Shown: positions 17,889 to 26,817, numbered from the stretch's first letter. The stretch is DNA of 64,000 bases from Mariprofundus sp. UBA1536 (GCA_002323245.1 DCPU01000016.1:65876-129875); one strand, 5' to 3'. Notes: generated by a model from the sequence alone, not told the origin. Made by a program: numbers and translations.

Positions 17889-17926
17889 GGACCTGCGACA
17901 GCTATAGCTTTCGTGGGCCTTTTTTT
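17889..17926 (+). terminator. Rho-independent terminator after cytochrome paralogue 2
   Basis: The stem is formed by GGACCTGCGA and TCGTGGGCC (one bulged A, two G-T pairs), around a loop containing the palindrome AGCTATAGCT, and is followed by seven T. Confidence 0.72.
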
Positions 17927-17949
17927 GGCTATTTTATAAGGAAGCTGAA

Positions 17950-18720
17950 ATGAAATTATCACAATGGATGAAAGCGAGCTCAGTATTGCTGCTTGGGTTG
18001 CTGGTAACAAACACAGCTGAGGCCAGAGCTACCTATGTGTCACCACTTAACGCAGCTCTTGGCAGCAGTGTGTCTTGTGAAGCATGCCATATTGGCGGCC
18101 CATCTGGCAGCAACGCTAGCTACCCAATTGCCAGCACTTACCGCGCTGGTTTGGATTTGGCCAATTCTGACAGTGATAGTGATGGTTATACGAATAAACA
18201 AGAAGCGAGCGCTGCGATGACTTACTTTAATGATCCCGCAACGACGCCGTACATTTTACAGGCGACTACGGCATTTGCGGGTGCGAATACCAAAGTGATT
18301 GCAGATGCGGCTGCAGCCGAGACTGCATTTGCTGATACGTATAGCTTGGCTACGGGTGCGGCAACAATTTTGGGTGGTGTAAAAGTGACGCTAACACAAC
18401 CAGATTCAGTGTACTTTAAAGCTGGGGGCGTGAATGCAAGTGATTTGGTATATACCGTTGATGTTTCAAACTTCGGAACGTTGGTGCCTGCATCTGATTG
18501 GTCTGCTGCTGCAAATGGAGCATTGAATATTCTTGCTCTACCAGCGGGTAATCTGGGTAGCGCAGATTATGTTGTGGTTCATACTGCCCTAGCCGTCAGT
18601 TCAGGGGCGCAACCAACAGGTGAAGATGAAGGGTTTGAATGTTTGATTGCGGGTATGCCATCGACGTTGGCGATGATGTTTGCGATGTTAGGCCTAGGAT
18701 TCTTTGCTCGACGCAAATAA
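17950..18720 (+). CDS. Secreted monoheme cytochrome with C-terminal Cys-membrane-Arg tail (paralogue 3)
   Basis: 256 residues: a signal peptide (ends TAEA), one haem motif CEACH in SCEACHIGGPSGS, and an acidic loop (LANSDSDSDGYTNKQEA) like that of the other two. An additional domain of about 120 residues (roughly 95-215) of Ala/Thr/Asp-rich beta-like character is not present in the paralogues. The tail is GFECLIAGM, a hydrophobic helix and FFARRK. The longer middle domain could bind a partner or substrate; I do not recognise it. AAGGAAGC precedes the ATG. A terminator follows. Confidence 0.8.
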   Translation: MKLSQWMKASSVLLLGLLVTNTAEARATYVSPLNAALGSSVSCEACHIGGPSGSNASYPIASTYRAGLDLANSDSDSDGYTNKQEASAAMTYFNDPATTPYILQATTAFAGANTKVIADAAAAETAFADTYSLATGAATILGGVKVTLTQPDSVYFKAGGVNASDLVYTVDVSNFGTLVPASDWSAAANGALNILALPAGNLGSADYVVVHTALAVSSGAQPTGEDEGFECLIAGMPSTLAMMFAMLGLGFFARRK

Positions 18721-18746
18721 GAGATAGTTCAGTTAGACAGTAGAAG

Positions 18747-18779
18747 CCCTGTGATATGAAAATATCGCGGGGTTTTTTA
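18747..18779 (+). terminator. Rho-independent terminator closing the cytochrome block
   Basis: An 11-base-pair stem (CCCTGTGATAT / ATATCGCGGGG, two G-T pairs) with a GAAA loop and six T. It overlaps the end of the convergent ygiQ gene and could serve both directions. Confidence 0.82.
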
Positions 18780-20987
18780 TTTGCGGCGTGGTGGTTTTCC
18801 AGCTTTAAAGGGACGCTTGCCTGATTTGTTTCCTAATCCATGCGTTTGCTGCGTTTTGAAGGTTTGACTGGTCCTTTTATTGCTGCCATATGCAGATTGA
18901 TACGCAGGAATCAGCGCATCTTCACCGCTGCCAATGAGGTCAGCTCTGCCCATCTTAATTAAAGCCTCTTTGAGTATGACCCAATTTTCTGGGTCGTGAT
19001 AACGCAAGAAAGCCTTGTGTAAATCACGTTGTTTTTTGCGGCGCGGGATGGGCACATGTTCGCTGTATTTGCTTTGCACCCTGCTGATTTTTTTCAGTGG
19101 GTTACGTTCAGAAAAATACATAGCGCTGGCTGTGGCCATGGGCGAAGGCAAAAAGGCCTGCACCTGATCAGCCTTGTAATCGTTTTTCTTCAGCCACAAA
19201 GCTAAATGCAGCATATCTTCATCGGTGGTCCCTGGATGGGCAGCGATGAAATAAGGAATCAAATACTGCTTTTTGCCGGCTTGTTTGGAGAATTTTTCAA
19301 ACAAAGCTTTAAACGCATCATAGGAGCCAATGCCTGGCTTCATCATTTTGCTTAACGGGCCGCCCTCAGTATGTTCGGGCGCAATTTTCAAATAACCACC
19401 GACATGATGGGTGACCAATTCTTTGATGTATTCGGGCGATTCTACGGCCAAATCATAGCGTAAACCCGAAGCAATAAAGATGCGTTTGATACCTTTGAGT
19501 TCACGCGCTTTACGGTAGAGATGAATCAAAGGTTTGTGATCAGTGTTCAGATTTTCGCAAATGCCGGGGAACACGCAGGATGGGCGGCGGCACGCAGCTT
19601 CAACGGTGCGTGATTTGCATTGCAAGCGATACATATTGGCGGTGGGGCCACCCAAATCGGAAATCACGCCAGTAAAGCCAGGCGTTTTATCACGAATAGC
19701 TTCCACTTCTTTCAAAATCGAGGCTTCCGAGCGGCTTTGAATGATGCGGCCTTCATGTTCGGTGATGGAGCAGAAGGTGCAGCCGCCAAAACAACCACGC
19801 ATGATGTTGACGCTGTTTTTAATCATTTCATAGGCAGGAATTTTCGAAGTTTCCGATTTGATGTCCCCATAACCCACATAAGGAAGGCGCGAGTAAGGCA
19901 AATCAAAAATAGCGTCCAGCTCTTCTGTCGTTAGCGGTATTGGCGGCGGATTGATCCACACCTCACGGCTGCCAAGACGCTGAATAATCGCTCTGGCATT
20001 ACCCGGATTGGTTTCCAGATGCAGTAAGCGCGAAGCATGGGCATAAAGCACAGGGTCTGCGGCCACGGCTTCGTAAGCGGGTAAACGAATGACGGTGTTA
20101 TCCCTGTGTTTGCCCACATTCATAATCGAGACGGGTTCTACTTTTTCGCGAAGTCTGTGCTGTTGTTTATCATCACAAGCTTCACTTTGCATCATGGCAT
20201 AAGGATTGGGGTGAGCGATGGTTTCGCCTGGGGTATCGATTTCAGTGGAATCGACTTCATACCAACCGTTGGGTACATCTTTGCGCATCACGGCTGTGCC
20301 ACGAATATCGAGCATGTCTTTAATCGATTCACCAGTGCCGAGGCGGTGGGCAATTTCAATGATTTGGCGCTCGCCATTGCCGTAGACAAGGATATCAGCT
20401 TTGGCATCCATCAATACCGAATGGCGCACTTTATCCGACCAGTAATCATAATGAGCAATACGGCGCAAACTGGCTTCAATGCCACCAATCACCACTGGCA
20501 CGCCTTTGAATGCTTCGCGGCAGCGTTGAGCATAGACAGTCACCGCTCTATCAGGACGCTTGCCACCCACATTGCCGGGCGTGTAAGCATCATCAGAGCG
20601 AATCCTGCGCTCGGAAGTGTAGCGATTGACCATTGAGTCCATATTACCAGCGGTGACGCCCCAAAAGAGGTTGGGTTGCCCCAGTGCTTTAAAGGCATCG
20701 GCTGATTTCCAATCGGGTTGAGCAATGATGCCAACTCGGAAACCCTGTGCTTCCAAAGCCCTGCCAATCACGGCCATGCCAAAACTAGGCAAATCGACAT
20801 AAGCATCGCCAGTGACCAACACGATATCGCAGCTGTCCCAACCCAAAGCATCCATATCTTGGCGCGACATGGGTAATTGATAAGCAGGTTGCTCATGGGC
20901 ATTTGCCCAATATTTGGGGTAGGAAAGAATAGAGTGCGGAGGTTGCTGCGATTGAGCCAAAGAGAATGGCACCTTAGAAGTGGCCAT
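18777..20987 (-). CDS. YgiQ family radical SAM protein
   Basis: 736-residue member of the UPF0313/YgiQ radical SAM family. The cluster-binding cysteines are in CFGGCTFC (CxxxCxxC). An N-terminal cobalamin-type domain and the conserved GGIEASLRRIAHYDYW stretch are present. The Lys/Arg-rich C-terminus (GKRPFKAGKPPRRK) is typical. The function is unknown; radical chemistry is inferred from the family. It abuts the trpC stop, so it is probably the last gene of the trp transcript. Confidence 0.92.
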   Translation of the reverse strand: MATSKVPFSLAQSQQPPHSILSYPKYWANAHEQPAYQLPMSRQDMDALGWDSCDIVLVTGDAYVDLPSFGMAVIGRALEAQGFRVGIIAQPDWKSADAFKALGQPNLFWGVTAGNMDSMVNRYTSERRIRSDDAYTPGNVGGKRPDRAVTVYAQRCREAFKGVPVVIGGIEASLRRIAHYDYWSDKVRHSVLMDAKADILVYGNGERQIIEIAHRLGTGESIKDMLDIRGTAVMRKDVPNGWYEVDSTEIDTPGETIAHPNPYAMMQSEACDDKQQHRLREKVEPVSIMNVGKHRDNTVIRLPAYEAVAADPVLYAHASRLLHLETNPGNARAIIQRLGSREVWINPPPIPLTTEELDAIFDLPYSRLPYVGYGDIKSETSKIPAYEMIKNSVNIMRGCFGGCTFCSITEHEGRIIQSRSEASILKEVEAIRDKTPGFTGVISDLGGPTANMYRLQCKSRTVEAACRRPSCVFPGICENLNTDHKPLIHLYRKARELKGIKRIFIASGLRYDLAVESPEYIKELVTHHVGGYLKIAPEHTEGGPLSKMMKPGIGSYDAFKALFEKFSKQAGKKQYLIPYFIAAHPGTTDEDMLHLALWLKKNDYKADQVQAFLPSPMATASAMYFSERNPLKKISRVQSKYSEHVPIPRRKKQRDLHKAFLRYHDPENWVILKEALIKMGRADLIGSGEDALIPAYQSAYGSNKRTSQTFKTQQTHGLGNKSGKRPFKAGKPPRRK

Positions 20988-21775
20988 TATTTACCCAGCA
21001 AAGAATTTAGGGCGAGCTCTGGGTCTTCTTGGCGCATCAATGATTCACCCACCAAGAAGCCGTAGATATCGTGGCTGTTCATCATTTGAATATCATCAAA
21101 GGTAAAAATGCCAGACTCGGTAATCACTGTGCGTTCTTCCGGGAGGTTAGCCAGTAAATCAATGGTAGTTTGTAAGGTGATATCAAAGGTGTGCAAATTG
21201 CGATTGTTGATACCCAGCAAAGGGGTATTCAACTGCATGGCACGTTCAAGTTCATTTGCATCGTGCACTTCGGGGAGCACCGACAATCCAAGCTCAAGCG
21301 CAGCCTCACAGAGTTCCGCAGCCAGTGCATCATCAATCATGGCCATAATCAGCAAAATGCAATCGGCACCCATGGCTCTGGCTTCAATAATTTGGTAAGG
21401 GTCGAGCATAAAATCTTTACGCAAAATGGGGATGTTCACATTGGCACGAATATCACGCACAAATTGATCATCACCCTGAAAATATTTCACATCGGTGAGT
21501 ACCGACAAACACGCAGCGCCAGCAGCTTCATACGATTTGGCAATGGATGCAGGGTTAAAATCTTCGCGGATAATTCCTTTGGAAGGGGATGCTTTTTTTA
21601 CTTCGGCAATCACCGCATTTTCAGCTTTGCTGATGCGATGTTGCAAAGCCCCAGCAAAATCCAAAGGTGTATAAGCCATGGCACTGGCCATCAACTGTGC
21701 ACCCGATAACACTTGCTTGCGCGCGGCCACCCACTCTTTTTTGTAGGCAGCGATTTCATTTAAAATGGAGCTCAT
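20987..21775 (-). CDS. trpC: Indole-3-glycerol phosphate synthase
   Basis: Closes the indole ring in tryptophan synthesis. 262 residues in a TIM barrel with the catalytic lysine in EVKKASPSKGII, ILRKDFMLDPYQIIEARAMGAD, GINNRNLHTF and the C-terminal ESGIFTFDDI. In this operon it is separated from trpD by the GxxExxY gene at 21830-22225. Full length, monofunctional (no fused TrpF). Confidence 0.96.
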   Translation of the reverse strand: MSSILNEIAAYKKEWVAARKQVLSGAQLMASAMAYTPLDFAGALQHRISKAENAVIAEVKKASPSKGIIREDFNPASIAKSYEAAGAACLSVLTDVKYFQGDDQFVRDIRANVNIPILRKDFMLDPYQIIEARAMGADCILLIMAMIDDALAAELCEAALELGLSVLPEVHDANELERAMQLNTPLLGINNRNLHTFDITLQTTIDLLANLPEERTVITESGIFTFDDIQMMNSHDIYGFLVGESLMRQEDPELALNSLLGK

Positions 21776-21794
21776 GTGTTTGTTACCTTTTTAA

Positions 21795-21822
21795 ACCGCG
21801 AAGGACGCGAAGTTTCGCGAAG
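21795..21822 (+). repeat. Left inverted repeat flanking the GxxExxY gene
   Basis: 28 bases starting ACCGCGAAGGACGCGAAG and continuing TTTCGCGAAG on the plus strand. The opposite end of the GxxExxY gene carries a shorter, inverted version (22203-22221). A diverged copy (23 of 28 bases, opposite strand) lies at 43034-43061. Confidence 0.7.
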
Positions 21823-21829
21823 TATTTTT

Positions 21830-22225
21830 TTATAATGCATTGATTACCCGTTTGATTCCACGCTTTAGGCTCGTGACGTTAAAATTGATGAGGAGACCAA
21901 GCTTTTTATCTGCCATTTTTAAGTAGGATAGTACTTGCGCTGTGTGAATGGGTAAAAGGCTTTCTACAGCCTTTAATTCAATAATTAAATCGTTCTCAAC
22001 CAATAAATCAATGCGATATCCTGCTTCAATTTCTTGTCCATCATAATAAATCGGTAGTGAAACCTGAGCCATAGCATGAATGCCTTGTTTGCGAAGTTCA
22101 TAAAGTAAACAGTGTTCATAAGCCGATTCCAACAATCCAGCACCCAGAGCAGAATGCACCTTGATAGCAGCACCAATCACAGTATGACTTAATTCTTCTA
22201 ACCTTTGCGAAACTTCGCGGTTCAT
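21830..22225 (-). CDS. GxxExxY protein, inserted in the trp operon
   Basis: 131-residue protein with the signature GLLESAYE after VIGAAIKVHSALGAG. A nuclease-like core follows (YRIDLLVENDLIIELK, a D...ExK pattern as in PD-(D/E)xK folds) and then LSYLKMADKKLGLLINF. The family is widespread, of unknown function, and often found in odd places such as rRNA intervening sequences and between operon genes. Here it interrupts trpD and trpC. Its first codons (MNREVSQR) are themselves part of the repeat ACCGCGAAGTTTCGC. The repeat arrangement suggests that it came in as a small cassette. Confidence 0.88.
   Translation of the reverse strand: MNREVSQRLEELSHTVIGAAIKVHSALGAGLLESAYEHCLLYELRKQGIHAMAQVSLPIYYDGQEIEAGYRIDLLVENDLIIELKAVESLLPIHTAQVLSYLKMADKKLGLLINFNVTSLKRGIKRVINAL
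22203..22221 (-). repeat. Right inverted repeat, overlapping the start of the GxxExxY gene
   Basis: On the minus strand it reads ACCGCGAAGTTTCGCAAAG. This matches the left repeat with its nine-base middle unit missing. It encodes residues 2-8 of the GxxExxY protein. Confidence 0.65.
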
Positions 22226-22228
22226 CTT

Positions 22229-23251
22229 TTATTTGTTTGTGAATGCAATCAGCGCATCCAATGTCGCGGTGGCTTGGCCGGAATCGATGGTTTCAGCGGC
22301 AATGCTTAGGCCGTCGTTGATACTGTCGACTTTGCCTGCCACCCAAAGGGCAGCGGCTGTGTTGAGCAATACGATGTCGCGGCCTGCGCCTTGCACGCCA
22401 GCAAGGATATGGCGAATCACTTCAGCATTGATGCTGGCATCGCCGCCTTGCAAAGCTTCGGGGGTGGCGTAAGGCATACCAAATGCTGCTGGGTCAATTT
22501 CAAAGCGATGTGGTGTTTGGCCAGCTTGCACCCAGACGGCGTCAGTAATGGCAGTGGTAGTGATTTCATCCAAACCATCGCGGCCATGCACCACCAAAGC
22601 ACGTTTGCAGCCGAGTTTACTTAAAGCGCCAGCCACCAAATCGAGTTTTTCTTCACCAAACACACCCAAAATTTGATAATCAGCATTGGCTGGGTTGGTC
22701 AAAGGCCCAAGTAGATTAAACACCGAGCGCACGCCCATTTCGCGGCGCACAGGGCCTGCATATTTCATGGCGGGATGACATTGCGGGGCAAACAAAAAGC
22801 CAATGCCCACTTCATCAATGCAAGCTGCAACTTGTTCAGGCGAGATATCCAGCTTCACGCCCAAAGCTTCAAGCACATCGGCGCTACCTGATTTTGAAGA
22901 AATAGCGCGGTTGCCGTGTTTGGCCACTGGCACGCCAGCAGCAGCAGTCACCAAGGCGACAGTGGTCGAGATATTAAAAGTTGAAGCCCCATCGCCACCA
23001 GTGCCGCAGGTGTCGAGCAAACCTGTGGCTTGAGGTTGAATGCGTGTGGCTGCCGAGCGCATGGCGCGGGCTGCGCCAGCTACCAAATCGGAAGTTTCGC
23101 CGCGAATGCTCAGGCCCATCAAAAGCGCACCAATTTGCGCAGGCGTGGCTTCGCCCTGCATGATTTGGTTGAACACCTGTTCGGCTTGCTGCTCATTCAA
23201 AACTGTGCCTTTTTGGGTGTCGGCAATGGCTTGTTGGATAAGGTAAGTCAT
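22229..23251 (-). CDS. trpD: Anthranilate phosphoribosyltransferase
   Basis: Transfers phosphoribose to anthranilate. 340 residues with the PRPP-binding LDTCGTGGDG, the catalytic-site KHGNRAISSKSGSADVLEALG, FLFAPQCHPAMKYAGPVR and GPLTNPA. Three bases separate it from trpG upstream. The GxxExxY start is three bases downstream, so translation of the operon continues across the inserted gene. Confidence 0.96.
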   Translation of the reverse strand: MTYLIQQAIADTQKGTVLNEQQAEQVFNQIMQGEATPAQIGALLMGLSIRGETSDLVAGAARAMRSAATRIQPQATGLLDTCGTGGDGASTFNISTTVALVTAAAGVPVAKHGNRAISSKSGSADVLEALGVKLDISPEQVAACIDEVGIGFLFAPQCHPAMKYAGPVRREMGVRSVFNLLGPLTNPANADYQILGVFGEEKLDLVAGALSKLGCKRALVVHGRDGLDEITTTAITDAVWVQAGQTPHRFEIDPAAFGMPYATPEALQGGDASINAEVIRHILAGVQGAGRDIVLLNTAAALWVAGKVDSINDGLSIAAETIDSGQATATLDALIAFTNK

Positions 23252-23254
23252 GCG

Positions 23255-23824
23255 TTAAAACTCCATAAAGTTTTTGAGCATGGCGTGGCCATGTTCGGTT
23301 AAAATCGATTCGGGATGAAATTGCAGGCCAAAAGTGGGGAACTCCACATGGCGCAAGCCCATCAATTCACCTTCGGGTGTCCAGGCGGTGCGTTTGAGCG
23401 CTGCGGGCAGCGGCTCATCCACAATCAATGAGTGGTAACGCGTTGCTGTAAATGGCGTAGGCAAACCTGTGAATAAACCTTGCTCATCATGATGAATGGG
23501 GCTGACTTTACCGTGCATCAAACGCGGCGCGCGAATCACTTTGCCGCCAAAGACTTCACCAATGGATTGATGGCCAAGGCAGACGCCAAGAATGGGCAGT
23601 TTGCCAGAGAAATGCGCAATCACTGCCTTAGAGATGCCTGCTTCGCTGGGCGTGCATGGGCCCGGCGAGACCAGAATGCGAGCAGGGTTGAGCGCTTCAA
23701 TCTCTTCAATACTGATTTGATCGTTGCGAAACACTTGTGGGGTATCGCCCAACTCGCCCAGGTATTGCACAAGGTTGAAAGTGAAAGAATCGTAGTTATC
23801 AATAACTAATGTGTTCGAAGACAT
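23255..23824 (-). CDS. trpG: Anthranilate synthase glutamine amidotransferase subunit
   Basis: Provides ammonia to TrpE. 189 residues with the class I amidotransferase triad: Cys in GVCLGHQSIGE, and His and Glu in QFHPESIL. It starts with VIDNYDSFTFNLVQYL. The TrpE stop is three bases upstream. Homologues of this subunit (PabA) can also serve p-aminobenzoate synthesis; the operon favours tryptophan. Confidence 0.96.
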   Translation of the reverse strand: MSSNTLVIDNYDSFTFNLVQYLGELGDTPQVFRNDQISIEEIEALNPARILVSPGPCTPSEAGISKAVIAHFSGKLPILGVCLGHQSIGEVFGGKVIRAPRLMHGKVSPIHHDEQGLFTGLPTPFTATRYHSLIVDEPLPAALKRTAWTPEGELMGLRHVEFPTFGLQFHPESILTEHGHAMLKNFMEF

Positions 23825-23827
23825 GAC

Positions 23828-25261
23828 TTAGCCCTCTCCTGAATTGTTTTGAGCAGCAGCCAGTGCCACAGCGCGAAACATCGCCGAAGCTTTGTTCACG
23901 CATTCCTGGTATTCACTTTCAGGCACGGAATCTGCAACCAGACCAGCGCCTGCTTGCACATGCAACATGCCATCTTCAATGACAGCGGTGCGGATAATAA
24001 TGGCGGTGTCCATATTTTCACCACCAAATGAGATATGCCCGATACAGCCGCCATACGCGCCGCGTGGCTGGCTTTCAAGCTCATCAATAATTTGCATGGC
24101 TCTGATTTTTGGTGCACCGGATAAGGTGCCCGCAGGGAAAGTGGCGGCCAGCAAATCGAGGGCATCCACATCATCACGCAATCTGCCTTCCACTTGCGAA
24201 ACAATGTGCATCACATGCGAGTAACGCTCAATGGCCATCGAATCGGTTACTTTCACCGAGCCAAATTCACTGACGCGGCCCAAATCATTACGCCCCAAAT
24301 CGACAAGCATCACGTGTTCTGCCAGCTCTTTGGTGTCAGCCAATAATTCTTCTTCCAAGGCCAAATCCAGCGCCGCAGTTTTGCCGCGCGGGCGGGTGCC
24401 AGCAATGGGGCGGACTATGGCTTTATGGCCTTCTTTACGCACCAAAATTTCAGGTGAAGAACCAATTAGGGTCACATCCTGAATAGCCATATAAAACAAA
24501 TATGGCGATGGATTGATATGGCGAATGGCGCGATAAAGCGTGAGCGGGTCAACCGTCAGCGGTGTGGAAAAGCGCTGCGAGACCACCACCTGAAAAATAT
24601 CGCCCGCCAAAATGTATTCCTTGGATGCTTCAACCATGGCTTCATATTCGGCCTGGCTTACATTCGAAGGCGGCACTTCCAGTGCTAAACCATGTTGAGC
24701 AAACGGATGAAAGGGTTTGGGTGCAGGCGTGTTGGCCAGCGTCTTTTCAATCGTATCAAGGATGCTGGCAGCTTGCCCTGCATCACGCTCCAGCGCACAC
24801 AAATGCACCACGCCTTTGAGGTTGTCGTGCACAATAAATCGATCCACCAGCATATACGCTGCAATCACATTGTCGGTAGGAGTGGCTGCCACGCTGGGCT
24901 CAAAGCGATGGATTATATCGTAGGAGAAATAACCCACAGCCCCGCCAGTAAAAGGCAAAAAGGTGGTGTTTTCATCAGCAAATTGCACCTTGTCTTGGTC
25001 GATCACCTGCGAACGAATCCAGCTTAATACATCGCCATCTGCATCAAAATTGGTGGTGCCATCGCGGTAGGAAAGGTGCAGGCCATCGGCTTTTTCAGTG
25101 GCTACAGCCGCAGGGTCAAAACCAATGATACTATAACGCCCCCAATGCTCGCCGCCCTCTGCGCTTTCAAAAAGAAAGCAATCATAATCGCCGCGCAAGC
25201 GGGAAAACAACGATACGGGCGTATCGCAATCAGCAGATAAAATGCGTTGAAAAAGTTTCAC
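23828..25261 (-). CDS. trpE: Anthranilate synthase component I
   Basis: Converts chorismate to anthranilate with TrpG. The chorismate-binding core is complete: IAGTRPRGKT, ELAEHVMLVDLGRNDLGRV, ATFPAGTLSGAPKIRAM and YGGCIGHISFGG. The Trp-feedback LFESAEGGEHWGRYSIIG block lies near the N-terminus. I prefer a GTG start at 25261 because GAGG lies six bases before it and family members begin near there. An ATG at 25315 without a ribosome site would add 18 residues. It is the first gene of the minus-strand trp operon. The leader to the divergent tRNA gene is too short to show a classical attenuator. Confidence 0.94.
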   Translation of the reverse strand: MKLFQRILSADCDTPVSLFSRLRGDYDCFLFESAEGGEHWGRYSIIGFDPAAVATEKADGLHLSYRDGTTNFDADGDVLSWIRSQVIDQDKVQFADENTTFLPFTGGAVGYFSYDIIHRFEPSVAATPTDNVIAAYMLVDRFIVHDNLKGVVHLCALERDAGQAASILDTIEKTLANTPAPKPFHPFAQHGLALEVPPSNVSQAEYEAMVEASKEYILAGDIFQVVVSQRFSTPLTVDPLTLYRAIRHINPSPYLFYMAIQDVTLIGSSPEILVRKEGHKAIVRPIAGTRPRGKTAALDLALEEELLADTKELAEHVMLVDLGRNDLGRVSEFGSVKVTDSMAIERYSHVMHIVSQVEGRLRDDVDALDLLAATFPAGTLSGAPKIRAMQIIDELESQPRGAYGGCIGHISFGGENMDTAIIIRTAVIEDGMLHVQAGAGLVADSVPESEYQECVNKASAMFRAVALAAAQNNSGEG

Positions 25262-25379
25262 TGGTAACCTCAAGTTGGTGAATTGGTGCGCATATTGACA
25301 CAAATTGTTGAGCATGGCTAAATGCGCCGCGTCTAAGATGCAACAGGTATGTGCTTAATGCCTTGTCTGGTTGCAAATT

Positions 25380-25455
25380 GGGGCTTTAGCTCAGCTGGGA
25401 GAGCGGTTCGCTGGCAGCGAACAGGTCAGCGGTTCGATCCCGCTAAGCTCCACCA
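25380..25455 (+). tRNA. tRNA-Ala (anticodon GGC)
   Basis: The 76-base cloverleaf includes an encoded CCA. The acceptor stem is GGGGCTT/AAGCTCC with one G-T pair. The anticodon stem is GTTCG/CGAAC around the loop CTGGCAG, which gives anticodon GGC. The T-arm contains GGTTCGATCC. The 3' end is the presumed integration point of the island that follows. Confidence 0.97.
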
Positions 25456-25481
25456 AATCTACATTTAGTAGTGTCCAATAT

Positions 25482-25514
25482 AAGCCAGTAACTGTTGCGG
25501 TTACTGGCTTTTTT
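25482..25514 (+). terminator. Terminator of the tRNA-Ala transcript
   Basis: A perfect 11-base-pair stem AAGCCAGTAAC/GTTACTGGCTT with the loop TGTTGCG, followed by a T-run. It lies 27 bases after the tRNA. Confidence 0.85.
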
Positions 25515-25567
25515 ATTGCCTTGTTGTCCGATACAGTCCCGTGCTATCCAGCAACATACCGACAAAT

Positions 25568-25608
25568 TGACGGTATTTGTGACGGTATTTTTTTAATTGC
25601 GGTATTTT
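25568..25608 (+). repeat. Direct repeats upstream of the integrase, possible arm-type sites
   Basis: TGACGGTATTT occurs at 25568 and 25580, and TGCGGTATTTT at 25598. An inverted GACGGTATCTG follows near 25616. Such short repeats beside a tyrosine integrase gene are typical of arm-type binding sites for integrase or its autoregulation. Confidence 0.55.
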
Positions 25609-25692
25609 GCTTCTTCAGATACCGTCTTTTCTCGAGGTGACGTTATGGCATTAACAGATGTGAAGGTAAAAGCAGCAATTGTCCCTGAAGAT
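25593..25692 (+). repeat. 100-bp segment repeated in inverted orientation at 35591-35690
   Basis: Covers the integrase promoter region, ribosome site and first 16 codons. The inverted copy at 35591-35690 differs at only a handful of positions, mostly in the promoter half. Confidence 0.9.
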
Positions 25693-26817
25693 AAGAAACA
25701 AATGAAGCTAGCTGACGGCGGCGGTTTGTACTTGCTCGTTAATAAGACTGGAAAATATTGGCGACTTGATTATCGCTTTGCTGGCAAGCGGAAAACGTTA
25801 GCGATTGGGATTTATCCAGTAATCACCCTTAAATCCGCACGTGCGGCTAGAGAACTGGCTAAAGAGCAGTTGAGCCGTGGCGTTGACCCTAGCCAAGCTA
25901 AAAAGGAAGCTGAAATTGAACGTAGAGCAGTGAGTTATGCAGCTACTTTTGAAAGCGTAGCTCGTGAATGGTTTGCGGGTTACAAAAAAGACCTCTCTGA
26001 AAACTATGCCGCGAAGGTGATGACAAGCTTAGAGCAAAATGTTTTTCCTTGGCTTGGTCCTATGCCCATTAAAGATATTAAGGCGGCTTTGGTTTTAGAG
26101 ACATTGAAGCGCATCGCCAATAGGGGTGCTGAGGAGACAGCAAGGCGCGTTAAAGCGTTATGCTCGCAAGTGTTTTGTTATGCGGTTCTTCATCATGACT
26201 TAGATCAAGACCCAACCATGATGATTAAAGGTTTTTTGAAAAATAAGAAAAAGAAACATTACGCCTGTATCACCGATGCAAAACAGGCTGGCGAACTTAT
26301 GCGCGCAATGCATAACTTTGATGGCACATTCGTAGTGAAATCGGCTTTATTACTAACGCCCTATTTATTTCTAAGGCCGGGCGAGTTGCGTCAACTCGAA
26401 TGGCAAGATATCGATTTTGAGCATAAGCAAATCAAGCTAGCAGCCGAGAAAATGAAAATGAAAGAGGTGCATATCGTACCGCTCTCTCGCCAAGCCATTT
26501 CAATTTTGAAGGATATTCAGCCTCTTACAGGTCGCGGCCGCTATATCTTTCCGTCTATCAGAACCAACCTTCGCCCTATCAGTAATAACACTGTCAATGT
26601 GGCCTTGCGCCGCTTAGGTTATGATAAAGAAACCATGACAGCCCACGGATTCCGAGGAATGGCATCTACGTTGTTGCATGAGAGAGGGTTTAATTCGGAT
26701 TTTATTGAACGTCAACTGGCCCACAAAGAAGGGAATGCCATCAAGGAGGCTTACAATCATGCCCGACATTTGCCCGAGCGTGTCGGAATGATGCACTTAA
26801 AAATGGTGCTGAAATAA
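25645..26817 (+). CDS. P4-type tyrosine integrase
   Basis: Site-specific recombinase of 390 residues beginning MALTDVKVKAAIVPED, the DUF4102 type of N-terminus found in P4-like integrases. The DNA-binding AWFAGYKKDLSENYA-like region follows, then the catalytic domain with Arg in FLRPGELRQLEW, His-x-x-Arg in AHGFRGMASTLLHERG and the tyrosine in EAYNHARHLPERV. All key residues are present, so the enzyme may be active. A GAGGTGACGTT site precedes the ATG at 25645. It presumably integrates at the adjacent tRNA-Ala 3' end. Confidence 0.95.
   Translation: MALTDVKVKAAIVPEDKKQMKLADGGGLYLLVNKTGKYWRLDYRFAGKRKTLAIGIYPVITLKSARAARELAKEQLSRGVDPSQAKKEAEIERRAVSYAATFESVAREWFAGYKKDLSENYAAKVMTSLEQNVFPWLGPMPIKDIKAALVLETLKRIANRGAEETARRVKALCSQVFCYAVLHHDLDQDPTMMIKGFLKNKKKKHYACITDAKQAGELMRAMHNFDGTFVVKSALLLTPYLFLRPGELRQLEWQDIDFEHKQIKLAAEKMKMKEVHIVPLSRQAISILKDIQPLTGRGRYIFPSIRTNLRPISNNTVNVALRRLGYDKETMTAHGFRGMASTLLHERGFNSDFIERQLAHKEGNAIKEAYNHARHLPERVGMMHLKMVLK

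Noticed and set aside
25316..25379. A trp leader peptide and attenuator before trpE.
   Set aside because: Only about 60-120 bases separate trpE from the tRNA gene, with no Trp-codon run or paired hairpins.
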